Shown: one piece after another, positions 19,621 to 25,373 of the stretch
Numbering within the stretch: position 1 is the stretch's first letter
Layout of the letters: the number at the start of each line of letters is the position of its first letter
Assembly: GCA_902475375.1 (NCBI GenBank)
Contig: CABRZC010000018.1
Span: 1 to 25,373 of the forward strand
Reading direction: 5' to 3'
Length of the DNA stretch: 25,373 bases
Source: an uncultured Collinsella sp.
Lineage (GTDB): Bacteria; Actinomycetota; Coriobacteriia; Coriobacteriales; Coriobacteriaceae
Notes under the pieces: model-generated
Databases searched by the model: none
Told to the model about the DNA's origin: nothing
Seen by the model: only the letters and a program-made list of their open reading frames with translations
Position numbers and translations under genes: made by a program

Positions 19621-22317
19621 ATGGAAGAAATGCCCAAGAACTACGATCCGTCGACCAACGAGCCGGCGATCCTGCAGAAGTGGCTCGACGGCGGCTACTA
19701 TAAGCGCCGCGAGGGCGTGGGCGACTGCACCGTCACCATTCCGCCTCCCAACGTGACCGGCAAGCTCCACATGGGCCATGCCACCGATGACTCCATCCAG
19801 GACGCCATCATCCGTATGGCCCGCATGCGCGGCAAGTCTACGCGCTGGGTGCTGGGCACCGACCACGCCGGTATCGCCACGCAGACCAAGGTCGACAAGA
19901 AGCTCAAGAGCGAGGGCATCAGCCGCCTGGAGATCGGTCGCGACAAGTTTGTCGACGCCTGCTGGGACTGGACCCACGAGTACGGCGGCATCATCGTCGA
20001 GCAGATCAAGCGCATGGGCTGCTCCGTCGACTTCGACAACGAGCGCTTCACCATGGACGAGGACTACGCCCAGGCCGTACGCAAGGTCTTCTGCGACTGG
20101 TACCACGACGGCCTGATCTATCGCGGCAAGCGCATCGTCAACTGGTGCCCCAACTGCACCACCGCTATCTCGGACGACGAGGCTGAGTACAAGGACGAGA
20201 AGGGCCACCTGTGGCACCTGCGCTACCCGCTGACCGAGCCGGTCAACGGCCAGGACTACATCGTCGTCGCCACCACGCGCCCCGAGACCATGCTCGGCGA
20301 CACCGGCGTCGCCGTCTCTCCGAAGGACCCCGAGAAGGCCGCCTTCGTGGGCAAGACCGTCAAGCTCCCCATCGTCGACCGCGAGATCCCCATCTTTGAG
20401 GATTGGCATGTCGACGCCAACTTTGGTTCCGGTTTTGTCAAGGTCACCCCGGCCCACGACCCCAACGATTACGCCATGGGTCAGGCCCACGACCTGCCGC
20501 AGATCAACATCTTCGACGAACACGCGGTGGTCGTCGAGGGTTACGGCGAGTTCACCGGCATGAACCGCGACGAGTGCCGCGAGGCCGTCATTAAGTGGTT
20601 TGAGGAGCACGGCCTGCTCGATCACGTCGAGGACCACGACCATTCCGTCATGCACTGCTACCGTTGCGACGCCGCGCTTGAGCCGTGGCTGTCCGAGCAG
20701 TGGTTCGTCGCCGTCGACAAGCTCAAGGGGCCGGCGCTCGACGCCGTCAACTCCGGCAAGGTTACCTTCCACCCCGCGCGCTGGACGCAGACCTACACTA
20801 CCTGGATGGAGAACCTCAAGGACTGGTGCATTAGCCGCCAGCTGTGGTGGGGCCACCGCATCCCGGTGTTCTACTGCGAGGACTGCGGCTGGGAGGACGC
20901 TCTTACCGAGGACACCGATGTGTGCCCCAAGTGCGGCGGCCATCACGTGCATCAGGACGAGAACGTGCTGGATACCTGGTTTAGCTCGCAGCTGTGGACC
21001 TTTGCCACGCAGGGCTGGCCGCAAAAGCCGGAGCTGCTCGAGGGCCATCACCCCACGACGGCGCTGGTCACCGCGCGCGACATCATCGCGTTGTGGGTCG
21101 CCCGCATGGTCATGAGCTCGCTGTACTTCCTGGACGAGGTGCCGTTTAAGGACGTCGTCATCTACCCGACGATCCTTGCCAAGGACGGCAGCCGCATGTC
21201 CAAGTCTAAGGGCAACGGTGTTGACCCCATGGACCTCATTGGCATGTACGGCGCCGACGCCATGCGCTACAACCTGCTCACGCTGTGCACCAACAACCAG
21301 GACGTCAAGTTCGACGCGAACATCGACAAGAAGACCAAGAAGCTCATCGACAGCCCGCGCACCGAGCAGGCTAAGTCGTTTGTGACCAAGATCTGGAACG
21401 CCAGCCGCTTCCTGCTCATGAACATGGAGGGCTACACGCCCGGCGAGCCCGTCGTTGAGACGCCGGCCGACGCCTGGATGTTCAGCCGCCTGGCCAAGGC
21501 CGTCAAGATGGTCACCGAGGGTATTGAGAACTACACCTTTGGCGACATGGCCCGCGGCGTGCAGCAGTTCTTCTGGAACGAGGTCTGCGACTGGTACGTC
21601 GAGGTCACCAAGGCCCGTCTGAAGGGCGAGGGCCGTCTGCAGGCGCAGCGCAACCTGATCTTTGTGCTCGACACCTCCATTCGCCTGATGCACCCGCTCA
21701 TGCCATTTGTCACCGAGGAAATCTGGGACAACATGCCGGCGAGCGTGCTCGATCTGGACGCCGAGGGCAACGTGGACCGCGCCGAGGCGCTCATGATCGC
21801 CAAGTGGCCCGAGCCCGCCGACTACGCTAAGTATGTTGACGAGGACGCCGAGCGCGCGTTTGAGCTGTGCCGCGCCGTCGTTTCCGCCGCCCGCGCCACG
21901 CGTTCGCGTTATCGCTTGAGCCCCAAGGCCGAGCTCGACGTGGTCGTGCGCGCCGGTGCCGAGGACATCGAGAAGCTCGAGAGCCTGCGCTCGACGATTG
22001 AGCCGCTGGCCAACACCGCTTCGCTGGTCATGGGTACCGACGTCGAGAAGCCGGCTGCGAGCATCGCCGTGGTCGATAGCGGCGTCGAGGTCTTTGTGGT
22101 GCTCGAGGGCAAGGTTGACCTTTCGGCCGAGAAGGCACGCCTGGAGAAGGAGATCGCCGCGGCGCAGAAGGAGCTCGCCGGCTGCGAGAAGACGCTGGCC
22201 AACGAGGGCTTTGTGGCCAAGGCCGCGCCCGCGGTGGTCCAGAAGAAGAGGGACCGTGCAGCTGAGCTCAAGGAGATCCTGGCGGCGCTGACTGCTCAGG
22301 TTGCTGACTTCTCGTAG
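19621..22317 (+). CDS. valS: Valine--tRNA ligase
   Basis: A class Ia aminoacyl-tRNA synthetase of 898 residues that charges tRNA-Val and edits mischarged threonine. The HIGH motif is HMGH at 50-53 within PPPNVTGKLHMGH, and the KMSKS motif is RMSKS at 525-529 (KDGSRMSKSKGNG). Other ValRS features are the WVLGTDHAGIATQ segment, the editing-domain TTRPETMLGDT, CISRQLWWGHRIPV, and a C-terminal coiled coil (EKARLEKEIAAAQKELAGCEKTLANEGFV, quoted in part). A CxxC-type pair of motifs (CEDCGW and CPKCGG) suggests a zinc knuckle. Start ATG 19621 follows GGGAGAG. The gene is bracketed by two oppositely oriented foldback elements and precedes folC, a frequent bacterial pairing. Confidence 0.97.
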   Translation: MEEMPKNYDPSTNEPAILQKWLDGGYYKRREGVGDCTVTIPPPNVTGKLHMGHATDDSIQDAIIRMARMRGKSTRWVLGTDHAGIATQTKVDKKLKSEGISRLEIGRDKFVDACWDWTHEYGGIIVEQIKRMGCSVDFDNERFTMDEDYAQAVRKVFCDWYHDGLIYRGKRIVNWCPNCTTAISDDEAEYKDEKGHLWHLRYPLTEPVNGQDYIVVATTRPETMLGDTGVAVSPKDPEKAAFVGKTVKLPIVDREIPIFEDWHVDANFGSGFVKVTPAHDPNDYAMGQAHDLPQINIFDEHAVVVEGYGEFTGMNRDECREAVIKWFEEHGLLDHVEDHDHSVMHCYRCDAALEPWLSEQWFVAVDKLKGPALDAVNSGKVTFHPARWTQTYTTWMENLKDWCISRQLWWGHRIPVFYCEDCGWEDALTEDTDVCPKCGGHHVHQDENVLDTWFSSQLWTFATQGWPQKPELLEGHHPTTALVTARDIIALWVARMVMSSLYFLDEVPFKDVVIYPTILAKDGSRMSKSKGNGVDPMDLIGMYGADAMRYNLLTLCTNNQDVKFDANIDKKTKKLIDSPRTEQAKSFVTKIWNASRFLLMNMEGYTPGEPVVETPADAWMFSRLAKAVKMVTEGIENYTFGDMARGVQQFFWNEVCDWYVEVTKARLKGEGRLQAQRNLIFVLDTSIRLMHPLMPFVTEEIWDNMPASVLDLDAEGNVDRAEALMIAKWPEPADYAKYVDEDAERAFELCRAVVSAARATRSRYRLSPKAELDVVVRAGAEDIEKLESLRSTIEPLANTASLVMGTDVEKPAASIAVVDSGVEVFVVLEGKVDLSAEKARLEKEIAAAQKELAGCEKTLANEGFVAKAAPAVVQKKRDRAAELKEILAALTAQVADFS

Positions 22318-22327
22318 GCGGTACTGG

Positions 22328-22444
22328 GGGACGCGGTTTGGGGCATTGCTCGCTACTGCGGACAGTCCTGCTCGCACGAAGGCCACATTAAGTGGCCTTC
22401 GGCTCGTGCGGAACTTGTATCGAGCAAAGCCCCAAACCGCTCCC
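22328..22444 (+). repeat. Structured foldback element, copy 2 (downstream of valS)
   Basis: The outer stem pairs 22333-22352 with 22421-22440, with 19 of 20 pairs. A GGGA/TCCC extension (22328-22331 with 22441-22444) adds four pairs beyond one bulged base. The inner hairpin CGAAGGCCAC/GTGGCCTTCG has loop ATTAA (22377-22401). The 37-base core 22377-22413 matches copy 1 except for two compensatory changes. Overall length, 117, is nearly that of copy 1 (116). It begins ten bases after the valS stop, has no T-run, and lies in the 274-base valS-folC spacer. Confidence 0.85.
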
Positions 22445-22536
22445 ATAGCGGTTACGGAGGGCGTCCGCTGCCCGGTAGGGCCACTGGGTTGTGGCCTTGA
22501 ATCTGCTGCAAGCGGGGTTTGGCTGATAGTTTGAAT

Positions 22537-22571
22537 GGGAGGGGCTCGTTGTTGCTTACGGGCCTCTTTTT
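22537..22571 (+). terminator. Imperfect hairpin plus T-run before folC
   Basis: GGGAGGGGCTCGT and TACGGGCCTC can pair with mismatches, followed by TTTTT just 20 bases before the folC start. It could be a terminator for valS or an attenuator of folC. Confidence 0.35.
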
Positions 22572-22591
22572 ATGTTGAGGGGACTTTGGTT

Positions 22592-23935
22592 ATGGCGAAG
22601 CGTTCTGGGTTGTATTCGGTGCCGTTTGGGGTTCCGGAACTTTCTTTTGATGAGGCTGCTGCACTTGCGGCCGATACGGGCAAGATTGCGCGCTATTCCA
22701 CGCCGCTGCTCGAGACCGTCGTTGAGATGCTCGATGAGCTTGGTCGTCCTGACGAGTTCTATGATTGCGTCCAGATAGCCGGTACCAATGGAAAGACCTC
22801 GACGACGCGATTCTCGGCTGCCATTCTTCGTGGTGAGGGCCTTAAGACGGCGCTCTTTACGTCTCCTCATCTGGTGCGTTATCCCGAGCGTATGGAGATT
22901 GATGGAAAGGTCGTCTCAGACGAGGTCTTTGCCCATGGTGTCTCTGCGGCGTATGAGGCAGGTCGTCGTCTCAACGCACGTCGTGAGGCGGCGGGCGAGG
23001 AGCTCCGTGCTATTACGCCCTTCGATCTTTTGTCCGTGGCCGGTTTGACTATGTTTGCCGAGGCTTGCGTGGACGTGGCCGTGCTTGAGGTTGGCATGGG
23101 CGGACGCTGGGATGCTACGAGTGCGACCGATCCCGTGGCCGTCGCCATTACGGGCATTGGACTCGACCATACGAAGGTCCTTGGCGATACGCTCGAGGCC
23201 ATTGCGGGGGAGAAGGCTGCGGTTATCAAACCCGGGCGTTTGGTTGTTTTGGGCGAGGGTACGCATGAGGCGAGCGTGCAGCGCGTGATGGATGCCCGTT
23301 GCCGCGAGTGCGGTGTGGTGCCGCTCGTGGTGAACCATGTCACGACTAAGGTGCCGGCGCATGTGGGCGACACGGTTGAGTTCAGCTGCACCACGCCGCG
23401 CGCGATCTATACGTCGAGGATGGTTAAACCGGCGTATCAGCCGCAGAATGCCGCGTGCGCGATTATGCTGTGCGAGGGGTATCTGGGCCGCGAGCTCGAC
23501 CACGATGCGCTGGATGCATCGCTTATGGGCTGCCCCACGCCGGGTCGTTTTGACGTGCTGGGGACCAATCCGCTCAAGCTAATCGATGCCTGTCATAATC
23601 CCCAGAGCTGCGAGAACTTTGTGAGCGCCTTGGATGAGATAGATCCGTGCGTAGAGAATCGCCCCACGCTGCTGTGCGCCGCGCTGGCAGACAAAGACGT
23701 GGCGGGCATCGTCGACGTGCTGATTCCGGCCTTCCCCCGTGTGGTCGTGACGCAAACCGATTCCGATCGCGCCCTGCCGGCAGAGGAACTCGCTGCCCTG
23801 GTGGATGCCGATAAGCTCGCGGGCGTATACCCCAGCGTATCCGAGGCTCTCGCCGCCTTCGATGCCGCGGGCGAGCCTTTCGTAGCCGCCGGCACCATCA
23901 CCCTAGCCGGCGAAGTGGCGGGGCTGCTACGCTAG
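22592..23935 (+). CDS. folC: Folylpolyglutamate synthase / dihydrofolate synthase
   Basis: FolC adds glutamates to folates and in many bacteria also joins dihydropteroate to glutamate. The 447-residue protein belongs to the Mur ligase family. Its P-loop is GTNGKTST at residues 64-71, followed by LFTSPHLVRYPERMEIDG, typical of FolC, then VEVGMGGRWDATSAT, GLDHTKVLGDT and the C-terminal-domain ligand loop IDACHNPQSCENF. Start ATG 22592 follows GAGGGGAC; the open frame extends upstream to 22535 without a better site. The first ~300 bases use more T-ending codons than the neighbouring genes. It is adjacent to valS, in the usual order, and converges on the minus-strand peptidase gene. Confidence 0.95.
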   Translation: MAKRSGLYSVPFGVPELSFDEAAALAADTGKIARYSTPLLETVVEMLDELGRPDEFYDCVQIAGTNGKTSTTRFSAAILRGEGLKTALFTSPHLVRYPERMEIDGKVVSDEVFAHGVSAAYEAGRRLNARREAAGEELRAITPFDLLSVAGLTMFAEACVDVAVLEVGMGGRWDATSATDPVAVAITGIGLDHTKVLGDTLEAIAGEKAAVIKPGRLVVLGEGTHEASVQRVMDARCRECGVVPLVVNHVTTKVPAHVGDTVEFSCTTPRAIYTSRMVKPAYQPQNAACAIMLCEGYLGRELDHDALDASLMGCPTPGRFDVLGTNPLKLIDACHNPQSCENFVSALDEIDPCVENRPTLLCAALADKDVAGIVDVLIPAFPRVVVTQTDSDRALPAEELAALVDADKLAGVYPSVSEALAAFDAAGEPFVAAGTITLAGEVAGLLR

Positions 23936-23967
23936 CCCGCCCTGCTCCGTTAACCCATCCCCTCATC

Positions 23968-24034
23968 AGTTGCGGTGAAATAGTTCCTATTTTTGGGTTC
24001 TAGCAGCCCATCCAGGAACTATTCCACCGCAACT
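23968..24034. repeat. Long inverted repeat between convergent folC and the M24 peptidase gene
   Basis: A 21-base arm at 23968-23988 (beginning AGTTGCGGTG) is complementary to 24014-24034 with one mismatch that would be G-U in one strand's RNA. The loop includes TTTTTGGG on the folC side and a GGG/CCC foldback. The location between convergent genes fits a bidirectional terminator, but no T-run follows the stem on the plus strand. Confidence 0.8.
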
Positions 24035-24058
24035 TCTAGGGGAGCTTTGGTTGCGTGC

Positions 24059-25147
24059 CTAGTCTAGGCGGACTGGATCGTGGGGGTAGGCGTTGAGGAT
24101 CTCGACGCCGGACTCGGTAACCAGGGCAAGGTCCTCGATGCGGACGCTGGTGCGGCCGGTGAGGTAGATGCCCGGCTCGATAGAGAACGTCATGCCTGGC
24201 TCTACGACCTGCTCGTTAACGAGCGAGACATCGCCCGGCTCGTGGTCCTGCAGACCGATCGAGTGCCCCAGGCGGTGCGTAAAGTACTGTCCATAGCCCG
24301 CATCCTCAATCACGTCTCGCGCGGCGCGGTCCAGGTCGCACATGCGCACGCCCGGTGCGATGAGTGCCTCGGCGGCCTCGTTGGCGCGGCGCACGATGTC
24401 GTAGATGCGCGCGGTCTCCTCGTCCGGCTCGCCCCAAAAGAACGTGCGCGTCATGTCCGAGCAGTAGTTGTGGCGACGTCCGCCAATGTCGAACAGCACC
24501 ACGTCGCCGCGCTTGAGTACGGTGTCGTCGGGCTCGTGGTGCGGGTCGCCGGCGTTGGCGCCAAAGCTCACGATGGGCGGAAAGCTAAAGCCCTCGCAGC
24601 CATGATTGCGGTACAGGCCGAGCATCTGGTCGGCAATTTCGCGCTCCGTCACGCCCTCGTGGACGAGTTTGATTGCGTCGGCCATCACGGCGTCGTTAGC
24701 GGTCGAGGACGCGCGTATGAGCTCCTGCTCGGCTTCGTCCTTGTGGGTGCGTGCGGCGGTGACGGCAAAGTCGCCCAGGAAGAACTTGCTCGCGGCGTGA
24801 CGCTCCATGAGGGGCATCAAAAAGCCGGAGCGCATGACGGTGTCGATGCCGAGCGGTTTGGTCTGATCGACCTCGCGAACGATGGCGTCGACCACGACGT
24901 CGGTATCGGTGTGATAGGCGACGCGGGCATTGTCATACTCGGGCAGCTGATGCAGCGCGTTGACCAAGATCACGGGCTCGCTACCGCGTGCGAGCAGTAC
25001 GCCGCAAAAACGCTCGAACATATCGGCATAAAAGCCGGTCAGATAGTAGATCGACCACGGGTCATTAATGAGCAACTGCGCGCCGGGGTGCTGAGCCTCG
25101 AGCGCATCGAGCACGCGCGCCACACGCTGGTCATCGACATGTGCCAT
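24059..25147 (-). CDS. M24-family Xaa-Pro aminopeptidase/dipeptidase
   Basis: A 362-residue cytosolic metallopeptidase encoded on the minus strand. The N-terminal creatinase-like domain (~1-130) includes INDPWSIYYLTGFYAD. The C-terminal pita-bread domain carries the metal ligands: two Asp in LFDIGGRRHNYCSDMTRT, His in HRLGHSIGLQDHEPGD, Glu in FSIEPGIYLTG and Glu in VRIEDLALVTE. The family releases the residue before proline from short peptides. Size and layout match PepQ/YpdF/PepP-type enzymes, and which specificity applies is unclear. The start is the ATG at 25147-25145, with GAAAGGA (25160-25154) six bases upstream. It converges with folC and looks monocistronic. Confidence 0.92.
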   Translation of the reverse strand: MAHVDDQRVARVLDALEAQHPGAQLLINDPWSIYYLTGFYADMFERFCGVLLARGSEPVILVNALHQLPEYDNARVAYHTDTDVVVDAIVREVDQTKPLGIDTVMRSGFLMPLMERHAASKFFLGDFAVTAARTHKDEAEQELIRASSTANDAVMADAIKLVHEGVTEREIADQMLGLYRNHGCEGFSFPPIVSFGANAGDPHHEPDDTVLKRGDVVLFDIGGRRHNYCSDMTRTFFWGEPDEETARIYDIVRRANEAAEALIAPGVRMCDLDRAARDVIEDAGYGQYFTHRLGHSIGLQDHEPGDVSLVNEQVVEPGMTFSIEPGIYLTGRTSVRIEDLALVTESGVEILNAYPHDPVRLD

Positions 25148-25200
25148 GAAACATCCTTTCGCTAGGGTGCCACCATGGTATCCCCAATGCCAGGGTAGTC

Positions 25201-25320
25201 AATTTGGGACGGGGCTATTTTAGCTGCGTCAAACATACGGAATGATTTTTCTGGGGTGGGCTGATAGGTAAAAGTAGTCAATACAGTCCCGTCCCGAATT
25301 AGCTGCTGTCAAAAGTATGG
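25201..25320. repeat. Inverted and direct repeats upstream of the peptidase gene
   Basis: GGGACGGG (25206-25213) faces CCCGTCCC (25288-25295), and flanking bases continue as an imperfect inverted repeat (AATTTGGGACGGG versus AATTCGGGACGGG on the other strand). A direct repeat also occurs: TAGCTGCGTCAAACATACGG at 25221-25240 resembles TAGCTGCTGTCAAAAGTATG at 25300-25319. No gene is seen from 25148 to the window end. Confidence 0.7.
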
Positions 25321-25373
25321 CGGATTACGGGGCTGGACTTGTATTGCTTGACCATGGGAAAAATCGCCAAATT

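Noticed and set aside
19485..22444. A composite transposon carrying valS between inverted copies
   Set aside because: There is no transposase, no target duplication is visible, and the tig-clpP-clpX-valS-folC order is a normal chromosomal arrangement.
19537..22446. A 969-codon open frame on the minus strand over valS
   Set aside because: It is an antisense shadow caused by biased third positions. The plus frame encodes a complete ValRS with all motifs.
1..25373. CRISPR array, insertion sequence or phage genes
   Set aside because: No regularly spaced direct repeats, transposase, integrase or phage structural motifs were seen on either strand.

Overview
The window is high-GC bacterial DNA that looks like a Coriobacteriia chromosome, most likely Collinsella or a close relative. 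This is inferred from the strong C/G bias at third codon positions, the tig-clpP-clpX-valS-folC order, a full selenium module, and the dense intergenic inverted repeats. No single marker in the window proves the genus.

Region 1 (1-9965) is mostly a selenium locus. After the tail of an acyl-CoA dehydratase activase come selD, yedF, a DUF3343 gene and a cysteine-desulfurase-like gene. These form the selenophosphate synthesis and selenium-handling block. selD is itself a selenoprotein: an in-frame UGA at 467-469 replaces the catalytic Cys codon, and a SECIS-like hairpin follows it. Next come a BrnQ-type transporter, tRNA-Pro, tRNA-Gly and a formate/nitrite-type channel. The Sec-decoding machinery follows: selA and selB with overlapping ends, then tRNA-Sec (selC). 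Synthesis, charging and decoding of Sec are therefore all encoded within 10 kb, and selD needs that machinery to make its own enzyme.

Region 2 (10019-15523) holds a glutamate dehydrogenase and a two-gene molybdenum hydroxylase: an FAD subunit and a fused [2Fe-2S]-molybdopterin subunit of XdhD type. Related enzymes are linked in other bacteria to selD, DUF3343 and the EF2568-type aminotransferase, so a selenium-dependent hydroxylase is plausible here.

Region 3 (15582-23935) is housekeeping: tRNA-Leu, trigger factor, clpP, clpX, valS and folC. clpX carries an in-frame amber codon between its zinc-finger and AAA+ domains. valS is bracketed by two oppositely oriented ~116-nt foldback elements. 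They share a 37-nt core in which the only two differences are compensatory, and each has a different outer stem that pairs with itself. This is the least explained structure in the window.

Region 4 (23936-25373) has a long inverted repeat between convergent genes, a minus-strand M24 aminopeptidase, and a further repeat-rich spacer at the right edge. No insertion sequence, phage gene or CRISPR array was seen.
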